From CAXNKH01 sp049296795 (GTDB lineage Bacteria > Pseudomonadota > Gammaproteobacteria > Burkholderiales > Burkholderiaceae_C): a stretch of 41,383 bases of DNA. The translations under genes were made by a program, and so were the position numbers. The stretch lies in assembly GCA_049296795.1 (NCBI GenBank), contig JBAQTC010000019.1, positions 1-41,383 on the forward strand. Direction: 5' to 3'. Numbering within the stretch: position 1 is the first letter of the stretch; each line of letters opens with the position of its first letter. A model generated the notes under the pieces. It worked only from the letters and a program-made list of their open reading frames with translations. It was not told the DNA's origin and ran no database searches. Positions 23,169-31,326 of the stretch are shown piece after piece.

Positions 23169-24034
23169 ACATCGCACTTCAGCATCCACCGGCTGGCTGG
23201 CTCGGACGGTGTCGGGTGTTGTCCCTCGCCGCACTGCTGGCTCTGGCCGCCTGCGGTGGGAATGGTGGGAGCAGCACTGGCGACAATCCCCCCCCCGCCG
23301 ACAACCCTGACAGCACAACGACCCTGCAAGGCTTTTACCAAGCCAGTGCAGGACCCTCCGGCCAGGAATTCCTCAGCCTGATCCTGCCCTTCACCAGCGG
23401 CAGCGTTCAATGGTGGGGCTGGTATTTCAGAGGCCCCGACAGCAACGCTGACCCCTATCTTTTCTCTGGCGTATTGGACTTGAGGCAGGACGGTACAGCG
23501 CAGTCCAACGCAGCCGGCATCAAAGCTTTTACCAGCGGTGCCTTGGGAACGGGTTCTGTCAGCGTGTCCAACGCCTCTTTAGAGCGCTTTCATGCCAGCG
23601 CAACGGCCGTTGCCAGTCAAACCGCCCTGGACTTCGATGCCAGCGCGGCCCCCAGCTCGAATTACAACGTTAACCGTGTCGCCCTGCCCGCTGACTTGGA
23701 GGGCCGATGGTCGGGCACCTGGTCCAGCGATCGGTCGGTTTACGGCAGTTCGACGATGACATTTTCCAACACCGGTGCGCTGACCTCCAACGCAACCAAC
23801 TTCCCCTGTAGTGTCACGGGACTGAGTTTGCCCCCCCACACCAGCGGAAATGCTTTCAGTGCCAGCCTGGTGGTTCCGGTCAACACCCTGTGTAGCTGGA
23901 CACCGCTATCGACGCCCAAAACACTCAATGGCATCGCTTTTATCCATACCCTGGCAAACAGCAGCACCCGCCGGCTGGAGCTGATGTTGCTAGACAGTGA
24001 CGGTCGTGGTATTTCATTTCGCGGAGATCAATAA
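23165..24034 (+). CDS. Putative lipoprotein of unknown function
   Basis: A 289-residue secreted protein. A signal sequence with the lipobox LALAAC has the lipidated Cys at residue 30. A low-complexity linker (GGNGGSSTGDNPPPADNP) follows, then a beta-rich, Ser/Gly/Thr-rich domain with two similar halves starting near FYQASAGPSGQEFLSLI and LEGRWSGTWSSDRSVYGSS. No catalytic motif is seen. It should be anchored to the inner leaflet of the outer membrane or, less likely, the inner membrane. The start ATG overlaps the previous stop, tying it to the fliJ transcript. There is a 110-base gap to the next gene. Confidence 0.75.
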   Translation: MNIALQHPPAGWLGRCRVLSLAALLALAACGGNGGSSTGDNPPPADNPDSTTTLQGFYQASAGPSGQEFLSLILPFTSGSVQWWGWYFRGPDSNADPYLFSGVLDLRQDGTAQSNAAGIKAFTSGALGTGSVSVSNASLERFHASATAVASQTALDFDASAAPSSNYNVNRVALPADLEGRWSGTWSSDRSVYGSSTMTFSNTGALTSNATNFPCSVTGLSLPPHTSGNAFSASLVVPVNTLCSWTPLSTPKTLNGIAFIHTLANSSTRRLELMLLDSDGRGISFRGDQ

Positions 24035-24143
24035 CGAGAATTCAAGTTTATTCAACTCGGTCCGAATCCAAGAGAGCGCCTACCGTTTGCTGGGCGTGCT
24101 GCGGAAAAATATTTCGCAATGAACGGGCTTTCTGAGAATCCTT

Positions 24144-25430
24144 ATGAAAAGAACTTTGATTGAAGTTGTTTTAGCCCTGGCCTTAATTGGCGCAGCTGTT
24201 TTTGGCTGGTTGAACTGGCAAGCCAATCTCAAAAGCACAAGCCAGTTGAAGACCTTGCAAACTGCTTCGGAGGAGGCCGCTAAATCGCTCGCCACCTCAG
24301 ACGCGACAGCCAAGGCCGCTGAAGAACAAATCTCAGCTTTGCGCCAACAAATGGCGCCGATGCAATCCCAACTGCAGGAGCTCACAGCGGTCAAAGCCGG
24401 TTTGTCCAGCGGGGCCTCTTTGAGCGACTTGCAAGCCGCTTACAAATCCCAAAAGAATTTATCGGCCGAGCGACAAGTCGGTTTGGCGTCTCTGCTGTTG
24501 CTCACCAAGGGCAGCAATGACCCGGCCACGCAAGAAGCTTTTCGCAAGGCCATTCAGTTATCCGAATTGGGCAACCGAAAAAATACCATTTGTGCGGCTC
24601 AGCTGGGTTTGGTCGCGGGCGGGGAGAAAGTCGCTTTGCTGGCTGAATGCCAACCCCAATCGGCAAGCGGCGAAGCGAAAGAGTTAAACCCCAAGCCGGT
24701 CGAGAAAGCTGATAGCCACGCCAAGACGCAAGCCCATGACAGCGCTGGGAAAAAATCAGACAAGCATGCCGCGGCGCATTGGGGCTACGACGGCATCATG
24801 GGGCCGGAGCGCTGGGGCAAAGAGTTCCCCACCTGTGCCAAAGGCAAATCGCAATCACCGCTGGATATTCGTGGACCTTTTGTCAAGTCACGCGCCAGCG
24901 TCAGCGCAGACTACAAAGAGGGCCCGCTGAAAATCATCAACAATGGTCACACCATTCAGGTCAACGTAGCCCCTGGTAGCAAATTGCGGATTGACAGTAT
25001 TCCGCACGATTTGCTGCAGTTCCATTTTCATCGCCCAAGTGAAGAAAAAATTGAGGGTCAACCCATGGCCATGGTGCTGCACTTCGTTCACAAGAACGCC
25101 GCTGGGAAATTGGCAGTACTTGGGGTCTTGCTGAAAGAAGGCAACGAAAACCCCGGCATCAAAACACTGTGGACGCATTTACCCAAGTCTGAAGGCGCCG
25201 AATTCAGCCCCGAAGGGATTAGTTTTAACCCTGGCAATCTGCTGCCTCGTGAGTTTGATTTTTACAGTTACGAAGGCTCTCTCACCACCCCACCCTGCAC
25301 CGAGGATGTGAGTTTCTATATTTTGAGAACGCCAATCAATGTGTCCCAAGAGCAGGTCAATCAGTTCCCCTTCAAGAATAACGCTCGTCCCGTGCAGCCT
25401 CGCAATGGCCGCGAAATCCTGATGAATTAA
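24144..25430 (+). CDS. Membrane-anchored coiled-coil alpha-carbonic anhydrase
   Basis: The 428-residue protein joins an N-terminal anchor helix (5-23), a coiled-coil and Ala/Gln-rich region (about 28-170), a Lys/His-rich linker (180-212) and an alpha-class carbonic anhydrase (213-428). The catalytic zinc ligands appear as His294 and His296 in QFHFHRPSEE and His313 in VLHFVH. His269 in NNGHTIQ is in the proton-shuttle position, and SLTTPPCTED holds the conserved Thr. Cys231 and the Cys of TPPC probably form the usual disulfide. The enzyme would interconvert CO2 and bicarbonate at the periplasmic face. Free bacterial enzymes are about 240 residues, so the 200-residue front part is unusual. It begins a run of five membrane protein genes. 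Confidence 0.88.
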   Translation: MKRTLIEVVLALALIGAAVFGWLNWQANLKSTSQLKTLQTASEEAAKSLATSDATAKAAEEQISALRQQMAPMQSQLQELTAVKAGLSSGASLSDLQAAYKSQKNLSAERQVGLASLLLLTKGSNDPATQEAFRKAIQLSELGNRKNTICAAQLGLVAGGEKVALLAECQPQSASGEAKELNPKPVEKADSHAKTQAHDSAGKKSDKHAAAHWGYDGIMGPERWGKEFPTCAKGKSQSPLDIRGPFVKSRASVSADYKEGPLKIINNGHTIQVNVAPGSKLRIDSIPHDLLQFHFHRPSEEKIEGQPMAMVLHFVHKNAAGKLAVLGVLLKEGNENPGIKTLWTHLPKSEGAEFSPEGISFNPGNLLPREFDFYSYEGSLTTPPCTEDVSFYILRTPINVSQEQVNQFPFKNNARPVQPRNGREILMN

Positions 25431-25470
25431 ATGGTTTCGACCCCAACATCCTTAAACCGAGACGCTTGGC

Positions 25471-25998
25471 ATGCATAAAAACGGATCTGTCATTTTGTTG
25501 ACCGCTTTGCTCACCTTGTTGCTGATTGGCGCTCTGGGTTGGCTGGCCGACGACCAAGGCTGGATTCATATCACCACACCCAGCGTGACTGGGCGCGACA
25601 AAGAGCTCGATAGTCCAACGTCAAAAATAGGCAAGCTACCCGAAAATTTTATTTGTGAAGTCACGGTTTCCATGCCCCAAGGCGCTTTGAATTCCGAGCC
25701 CAAGGTTTACACCGACATGCTGATTGTCGGACTCGACCTGCAAGCCAAAGCAGGTTGGTACCAAGGGGAGTATTCAATCTCGGAATCGCGCAAAGGCGCA
25801 CTTCGGATGGAGGGAAACAAAGCCTTTGTTAGCCGTCCCGCCATGTTTGAACGCTTTGGCCAAATGATCACCCAAGAAGAATTCAGCCTGGACCTGAATA
25901 ACGGTTCATTTGTCCAGACCCTGACTTTCAAGGGCGGGAACCAGCGCCACATGATCAAAGGCATCTGCGCCAAGTATGCCAAAGCCCCTTTTCAGTAA
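25471..25998 (+). CDS. Hypothetical single-pass membrane protein
   Basis: A 175-residue protein with one N-terminal hydrophobic helix (about 7-27, VILLTALLTLLLIGALGWLA) and a soluble, probably periplasmic domain with mixed alpha/beta character. It has two cysteines (in FICEVTV and KGICAKY) that could pair. I do not recognise the family. It sits 40 bases after the carbonic anhydrase gene and 29 bases before the next one, all in the same direction, so it is probably in the same operon. Function is unknown. Confidence 0.7.
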   Translation: MHKNGSVILLTALLTLLLIGALGWLADDQGWIHITTPSVTGRDKELDSPTSKIGKLPENFICEVTVSMPQGALNSEPKVYTDMLIVGLDLQAKAGWYQGEYSISESRKGALRMEGNKAFVSRPAMFERFGQMITQEEFSLDLNNGSFVQTLTFKGGNQRHMIKGICAKYAKAPFQ

Positions 25999-26027
25999 GC
26001 GTCAAATTTACCCTGGAGAAAATACCC

Positions 26028-26675
26028 ATGGAAGCTTTAACCGAACCCCGCCCTGAGACGCCTCCTGCGAATTTCACTCTCTACGACGGCATTTTTTTAG
26101 TGTTCCTTGTTCTGGTATTTGTTCTTGTCACCTGGCTGGGCGTCCATACCCGGCAAGAAGCTTTAAAGACTGAGGCAACCAAGGGCAACGGCGAAGCTTG
26201 GGTCGCCTGGTTTAAGCAAGCCAGTGAAAAGCGTTTTGACGCCAACTACGCTTATGCCGCCTGTGTCGGCGGCGCCCAAGCGGATTCCGCCAAACCCAGC
26301 CCAGTGCTCGAAGCGGTGGTTGCATCGTCCGAGACTAAGGCCGAAGACGCCATCAAGCCAACCAGCGTCAGCCCAGCGACAGGTACCTGGGGCGCTTGCC
26401 TGGCCGAATTACTGAAAAAGTCCAGCCTAAAAGACTTGCGAAACCCGTTTAACGGTGAGGCCCCAAAGTATGTTGAAGCCTGCGTCCCAGGCGACCTCAG
26501 CCTCATCGGCGGCATCGACATCGATAAGTCCATCGCGACCCCAGCGGGCTCGGCCATTCCTTTTGTCAAATCGAATCTGGCGCCGACCGACTCGATCAAG
26601 GAAAAGCAACTGCTCACCGTCACTGTCTGTGACAAGGGTGGTTATCCCATCAAGATCGCTGAAATTGAATTCTGA
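26028..26675 (+). CDS. Hypothetical single-pass membrane protein with four cysteines
   Basis: A 215-residue protein with a membrane helix at about 19-39 (YDGIFLVFLVLVFVLVTWLG). The following soluble part has four Cys (79, 124, 152, 201) that could make two disulfides in the periplasm. The segment RNPFNGEAPKYVEAC recalls the NPF/NPY turn of some type IV pilin-like proteins, but no prepilin cleavage site is present. GGAGAA lies seven bases before ATG 26028. The channel gene follows after eight bases, suggesting they are made together. Function is unknown. Confidence 0.7.
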   Translation: MEALTEPRPETPPANFTLYDGIFLVFLVLVFVLVTWLGVHTRQEALKTEATKGNGEAWVAWFKQASEKRFDANYAYAACVGGAQADSAKPSPVLEAVVASSETKAEDAIKPTSVSPATGTWGACLAELLKKSSLKDLRNPFNGEAPKYVEACVPGDLSLIGGIDIDKSIATPAGSAIPFVKSNLAPTDSIKEKQLLTVTVCDKGGYPIKIAEIEF

Positions 26676-26683
26676 GGTGCATC

Positions 26684-28324
26684 ATGAAAAAAAAACACGC
26701 CATCTCGATCAAAGACTTAGACGTCAATGACATTCTGGGTGTCACAGTTCAGGCTGAAATTCCCAACAATTTGCCCTTGCGTAAATGGCTGCACTCCTGG
26801 CTGCTCGACCCCCATATTCCTGGCAACTTCCAAAAAAGCTTCGATAAATGGATTGGCATACTGATTGTTGTCAATCTATTTGCCCTGGTTTTTGAGCATG
26901 TCCCGGCCGTTTATGAAGCCAATAAACATTGGTTTCGTTTTTTCGATATTTTCTCGGTCGTTGTTTTTACCCTCGAGTACCTGCTGCGGTTTTATCTGGC
27001 ACCGGAAGATGAAGAGTTCAAAAACAAAAGTAATCCCCGCTTACGCTATGTAGGCAGCCCCTTCGCCATCATTGATTTTCTCGCTGTTGCGCCGTTTTAT
27101 CTCCAGGCCTTCATCCCCATTGATTTGCGGGTGCTGCGATTCCTGCGTTTGCTGCGGATTTTGAAGCTGTTCCGGGTCATTATTCCGGCTTACCACGAAT
27201 TTTCGGCCTTGAACCAAGGCCGTACTTTCCGCCAAAAAATGCATGCGCTGATGTTTGTCAGCCCTTTTGGTGGCAAGTTGCAGGAATATTTCAATACCTT
27301 TATTGGTATCTGGGTCCTGATTTCGGTATTGGCCGTGGTGCTGGAGTCCGTGCACAGTGTCTCCTACATATTGCACGTTGAATTCGTTATTTTGGACTCA
27401 TTGGCGGTGGCCATTTTCAGCATTGAATATTGCATGCGGCTGTACTGCTGCGTCGAGGAGCCAGGCTACAAAAATGGACTGTCAGGTCGCTTGAAACAAG
27501 CCAAAAATCCCTCAACGTTCATTGACTTGCTGGCGATTCTCCCCTTCTTCTTAGAAGTATTCCTCCACCATTTGATCGATTTGCGTTTTCTGCGGGTGTT
27601 CCGACTGGCGCGACTGCTCAAACTTACCCGTGGCAGCGATGCGACCGCCACGCTAGGCCGCGTGATCAAACGTGAGTGGCCCGTCATCGCAGCAGCCGGC
27701 TTCATCATGCTCCTCTTGGTGGTGCTGACTGCCTCGCTGGGCTACCTGTTCGAGCACGATGCCCAACCCGATAAATTTGACAACATCCCCAACTCTATTT
27801 ACTGGGCAGTCATCACCCTTGCCTCGGTGGGTTATGGTGATATTTCCCCCATCACGACGGCAGGGCGTGCCATGACCATCGTCTTGGCCTTGATCGGGAT
27901 CGGTATTTTTGCCATTCCGGCGGCCCTGTTGTCATCTGCGTTCAGTGACGAATTGGTCAAGGAACGTAATGCACTCAAAAATCAAATTCACCATATATTG
28001 CACGATGGGGAAATTGATCCGCAAGAAATGATCTTAATTCGTCAAGAATCCAAACGCCTGCATCTGAACGCCGTCGAGATCAATACCTTGATACAACAGG
28101 TGCAGCAAGAGCTGGAAAACGAAGCCAATTTTAGTGCGATGCCCATTCATACGATTGCCGAAAATTCCGCGTATGCGGTTGAGCACTTCAAATCATTGCT
28201 CAGCGATATTCGCCAACTGACCCTGCTCACTGATCCCGTTCAATTTCAAGAAATTGCCGTTGCCCAAGACCGCCTAACCGCCAGCGAGTTGGCCTTCTGG
28301 CAACAAATTCAAGGCAAGACTTAA
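26684..28324 (+). CDS. Voltage-gated K+-type channel with two tandem voltage-sensor domains
   Basis: The 546-residue protein has two successive S1-S4 voltage sensors and one pore. VSD1: S1 about 54-72, S2 83-104, S3 124-141, S4 146-166 with Arg149, 152, 155, 158, Lys161, Arg164. VSD2: S1 203-222, S2 231-254, S3 276-293, S4 298-316 with Arg301, 304, 307, 310, Lys313, Arg316. The two S4s share the same RRRRKR charge pattern at three-residue steps, and both units have an E..LR(F/L)Y S2 end and an ID(F/L)LA(V/I)(A/L)PF S3, so they look like a duplication. The pore follows: S5 about 335-356, filter TLASVGYGD (378-386, K+-selective) and S6 396-420, then a cytoplasmic helical tail. Usual bacterial Kv channels have one VSD. 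Confidence 0.88.
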   Translation: MKKKHAISIKDLDVNDILGVTVQAEIPNNLPLRKWLHSWLLDPHIPGNFQKSFDKWIGILIVVNLFALVFEHVPAVYEANKHWFRFFDIFSVVVFTLEYLLRFYLAPEDEEFKNKSNPRLRYVGSPFAIIDFLAVAPFYLQAFIPIDLRVLRFLRLLRILKLFRVIIPAYHEFSALNQGRTFRQKMHALMFVSPFGGKLQEYFNTFIGIWVLISVLAVVLESVHSVSYILHVEFVILDSLAVAIFSIEYCMRLYCCVEEPGYKNGLSGRLKQAKNPSTFIDLLAILPFFLEVFLHHLIDLRFLRVFRLARLLKLTRGSDATATLGRVIKREWPVIAAAGFIMLLLVVLTASLGYLFEHDAQPDKFDNIPNSIYWAVITLASVGYGDISPITTAGRAMTIVLALIGIGIFAIPAALLSSAFSDELVKERNALKNQIHHILHDGEIDPQEMILIRQESKRLHLNAVEINTLIQQVQQELENEANFSAMPIHTIAENSAYAVEHFKSLLSDIRQLTLLTDPVQFQEIAVAQDRLTASELAFWQQIQGKT

Positions 28325-28352
28325 ATTCAACCGCCCATCAACAAGGACCCCC

Positions 28353-28931
28353 ATGGAAGCCCACGAATCCTCAGAATTGATTGAACACCAAAGTGGTGAC
28401 AAATCAAAAAACCGCACCGCACTGACCATCTCGATCCTCGCCATGGTGTTGGCAATTGCCAGCCTAGGGGGTTCAAACGCGATGAAAGAAGCCACCCACC
28501 AAAATATTTTGGCGGCCAATACTTACTCTTTTTACCAAGCCAAAACCATACGGCAAACCAGCTTGAAGATTGCCGTGACCGACATGGAATTGCAATTGTT
28601 ACGGGATGTAGCCTTGCCAAGCAACACCAAAGAAGTGATTCAAAAAAAGATCGATGAATACAAGAAGACTGTTGACCGCTATGAATCAGAGCCTGATACC
28701 AAAGAAGGGAAAAAAGAACTGCTTGCGCGCGCCCGAGAACATGAAAAAATCAGAGATCTGGCGATGCGACAAGACCCTTGGTTTGATTATGCCGAGGGCA
28801 TGCTCCAAATCGCCATCGTCTTGCTATCCGTGTCAATTTTAGGTGCCATACCTACCCTCTTCGTAGTCGGCAGCCTACTGGGGCTACTGGGAGCACTCTC
28901 GACCCTCAACGGATTTCTCCTGCTGATTTGA
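28353..28931 (+). CDS. DUF4337-type membrane protein
   Basis: The 192-residue protein has a short cytoplasmic start, one helix at about 23-40 (TALTISILAMVLAIASLG), a long charged helical loop (KKIDEYKKTVDRYESEPDTKEGKKEL in pieces) and two C-terminal helices (about 148-191). The GGSNAMKEATHQNILAANTYSFYQAKTIRQT-like region, with NTYSFYQAK, matches DUF4337 proteins as I know them. The function of that family is not known to me. It begins 28 bases after the channel gene and closes the five-gene set. Confidence 0.75.
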   Translation: MEAHESSELIEHQSGDKSKNRTALTISILAMVLAIASLGGSNAMKEATHQNILAANTYSFYQAKTIRQTSLKIAVTDMELQLLRDVALPSNTKEVIQKKIDEYKKTVDRYESEPDTKEGKKELLARAREHEKIRDLAMRQDPWFDYAEGMLQIAIVLLSVSILGAIPTLFVVGSLLGLLGALSTLNGFLLLI

Positions 28932-29041
28932 GCGACTGTCTATCTGGCCATTACCGCCTTCTGCGTGTTCATTTCTGACCCTTTAGCTTGGGGCCATATG
29001 CGAACACTTTACGCATTCAAATCCACGGAATACCAACACGG

Positions 29042-29809
29042 ATGAACCAGCCCAAGGCCGCATCCGCTTTATTCCGTTGGCCCATGCCTGCCTTGATCAC
29101 CTGGGCCTCGGCTTGGTTTTTATATGAAATTATGTTGCATGGTGGAACGAGCCAACTACCCGCCATGTTGCTGGCTTCTTTGGCTGGTATAGCCGCTGGC
29201 GGTGTGGCTTGGAGGCGCGGTGACTCCAAAGCCCGGATGTTCGCATTACTGCTGGGTTTCCCGATTTCTTTGTGGCTATCGGGTACAGCGAGTCTGCCGA
29301 CCTGGGTCTGGTTACTGACCTTGGTGCTGACTTTGCTAATTTATCCCATCCATGCATGGCGCGATGCACCCGTATTTCCAACACCACGCCAAGCCTTGCG
29401 TGACCTTCCCCACTGTGCACCGTTAGCCCCCAATGCCTTGCTACTCGACGCTGGTTGCGGCGCGGGTGACGGCCTCTTGGCCTTGCGTGTGGCCTACCCA
29501 CATGCACGATGGGTCGGCATTGAATTCAGCCGACCGTTGCGCTGGCTGGCCAAACTGCGTTGCCTGTGGGCCAAAGTTCTACACGGTGATATTTGGCTCG
29601 ACCACTGGGGTGCTTATGATTTGGTTTACTTGTTCCAGCGTCCAGAGACCATGCCACGTGCGGTAGCCAAGGCGCAAAAAGACATGAAGCCCGGTGCCTG
29701 GTTAGTGAGCCTGGAGTTTGAAGCATTTGCACTCAAACCCGACGCCACGGTTTACGCCAGCCCAGATCGCCCGGTCTGGTTGTATCAAGTCCCTTTTAAG
29801 CCCAGATGA
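29042..29809 (+). CDS. Membrane-attached class I methyltransferase-like protein
   Basis: From ATG 29042 the protein has 255 residues. Three or four hydrophobic segments (ALITWASAWFLYEIML, MLLASLAGIAAGGVAW, FALLLGFPISLWLSG, WVWLLTLVLTLLIYPIHAW) precede a soluble SAM-binding domain with motif I LLDAGCGAGDG, GIEFSRPL at strand 2 and YDLVYLFQRPETM at strand 4. A TTG at 28988 would add 18 residues without similarity, so the ATG is preferred. The substrate is unknown; the membrane part suggests a lipid or membrane-bound target. It is convergent with gspF, 54 bases away. Confidence 0.75.
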   Translation: MNQPKAASALFRWPMPALITWASAWFLYEIMLHGGTSQLPAMLLASLAGIAAGGVAWRRGDSKARMFALLLGFPISLWLSGTASLPTWVWLLTLVLTLLIYPIHAWRDAPVFPTPRQALRDLPHCAPLAPNALLLDAGCGAGDGLLALRVAYPHARWVGIEFSRPLRWLAKLRCLWAKVLHGDIWLDHWGAYDLVYLFQRPETMPRAVAKAQKDMKPGAWLVSLEFEAFALKPDATVYASPDRPVWLYQVPFKPR

Positions 29810-29863
29810 TCGATGCGAAACTCAAAATTTGCGCACGAAAAACCAAGATAACTCATGACTGGA

Positions 29864-31102
29864 CTACCTGACAAACTGGTTAAGCTGGATGATGGGCAGT
29901 AATACAGCCAGCACAATCAGCATCACGACCAGACCCATAGCGACAATCAACAGCGGCTCCAAAATCGTTGCCAGCTGTAAAGCGCGGCGTTGTACTTCGG
30001 TGCCGAGCTGATTGGCAGCACGGCCCAGCATCAACGGCAACTGGCCCGTTTGTTCACCCAGCCGTGCAAACATAGGCAGCAGGCTGGGAAAGCATTTTTT
30101 CTGCGCCAGGGCTGAGGCCAGTGGCGCACCCTCGCGCACCATGACCAAGGCATCGAGCGCATCAGCCCGCATGGCGCGGTTGTTGAGCGTTTCGGCGGCA
30201 GCTTGCAACGCTTTGAGAATCGGAACACCCGCTGCGCTCAGCATGGCCAAGGTCGTCGCAAAGCGTGCACCGTTATAGCCGCGGGCGAGTTTGCCCAGCA
30301 CGGGCATCGTGAGCCAAGCAGCATCAAAATTTTCCCGGAACTCAGAATTTCTCAGCATCAGCAGCAAGCCCGCACCGGCGCTGCTCACGAGCAACACCAT
30401 AAGCCAACCATAGTCGCGAACAAAGCTGCTAATGGCCAGCATCGCCACCGTGAGAATGGGCAGACTGCGCTGGGTGCCGGCAAACACACTGGCCACCTGG
30501 GGCACCACATAGCTCACCAAAAACAACACGATCACCACAGCAACCAGGGTCACAATGGCCGGGTACAGTGCCGCACCGATTAACTTAGCCTGGAGTTCTT
30601 GCTGCTGTTCGAGCTCATCAGCCAGCCGCTCCAGCACCAGCCCCAGATTGCCGCTTTGTTCGCCCGCACCAATGACGGCGATGTAGATGCTTGAAAACTC
30701 ACGCGGGTGCTGTGACAAAGCTCGGCCAAATGATGATCCCCCATTGACTTCAGCGCGCAGCGCAGCCACCAGATTGCGTTGGGCTTCATCATCGGCCTCA
30801 TCGAGCAAAGAGCTCAGGGCGCGCTCCAAGGGCAGACCCGCACTGACCAGACCAGCGAGCTGGCGGGTCCAGATCGTCAGCCTTGGGGCAGTGAAAACCC
30901 GTTTTGTAAAGAACCGAACAAAACCACTCAATTCATCGCCTTGGGCTGCATTGGTTTGACCCGTCGTCAGCGCTTCAACCGAGAGTGGGACCAGCGCTTG
31001 AGCCCGCAACAGACTGCGTACCGACTTGGCACTGTCAGCTTCCATAATCCCTTTGCGGGCTTGACCTTGAACATCAAGGGCTTCGAAAGAATAAGCGGGC
31101 AT
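29864..31102 (-). CDS. gspF: T2SS inner membrane platform protein GspF
   Basis: GspF is the polytopic inner membrane core of the type II secretion pseudopilus machine. The 412-residue protein has the N-terminal AYSFEALD start and the two repeated T2SSF domains (IWTRQLAGLVSAGLPLERAL and FATTLAMLSAAGVPILKAL). It has three membrane helices: after LIGAALYPAIVTLV, at YGWLMVLLVSSAGAG and at EPLLIVAMGLVVMLIVLAVL. GEQSGNL and GEQTGQLP are typical motifs. It is the last gene of the minus-strand gsp set, separated from gspE by 224 bases. Length is normal. Confidence 0.95.
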   Translation of the reverse strand: MPAYSFEALDVQGQARKGIMEADSAKSVRSLLRAQALVPLSVEALTTGQTNAAQGDELSGFVRFFTKRVFTAPRLTIWTRQLAGLVSAGLPLERALSSLLDEADDEAQRNLVAALRAEVNGGSSFGRALSQHPREFSSIYIAVIGAGEQSGNLGLVLERLADELEQQQELQAKLIGAALYPAIVTLVAVVIVLFLVSYVVPQVASVFAGTQRSLPILTVAMLAISSFVRDYGWLMVLLVSSAGAGLLLMLRNSEFRENFDAAWLTMPVLGKLARGYNGARFATTLAMLSAAGVPILKALQAAAETLNNRAMRADALDALVMVREGAPLASALAQKKCFPSLLPMFARLGEQTGQLPLMLGRAANQLGTEVQRRALQLATILEPLLIVAMGLVVMLIVLAVLLPIIQLNQFVR

Positions 31103-31326
31103 GGCCTGACATTAACATGTCTTCGCAGGGTTCATTTTGATTGCCAATCATTGAAGACATGAGATGAACGTGAACTCCAAAAATGGCAATCCATCGAGTG
31201 ATGCCTAGCGGGGCTTGGCCAAGGTCTGGATGAGCTTGTTTCATTTCTTTTTCAATCAAGCAAATGGCCACCATTGAGGCCGGTTTTGCTTGGGCTACTA
31301 CGGGTTGTCCGTCTGTTGCGCTGGAT
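31103..31326 (-). other. Unexplained gap between gspE and gspF
   Basis: All other neighbours in this minus-strand cluster overlap or nearly touch, but here 224 bases intervene. A minus-strand frame stays open from inside gspE to 31074, overlapping the gspF start by 29 bases. From ATG 31274 it would give 66 residues (MVAICLIEKEMKQAHPDLGQ...). I recognise no family and no clear ribosome site. It may be a decayed gene, a leader of gspF, or non-coding. Confidence 0.3.

Noticed and set aside
24087..24115. Promoter TTGCTG-N17-TATTTC before the carbonic anhydrase gene
   Set aside because: The -10 matches poorly and no other support was found, so it was left out of the feature list.
24990..25110. 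Val in place of the second-shell Glu before the third zinc His (MVLH rather than MEAH) as a sign of an inactive carbonic anhydrase
   Set aside because: As I recall, MVxH occurs in many bacterial alpha-carbonic anhydrases with the PSEE motif, and all three zinc His are present.
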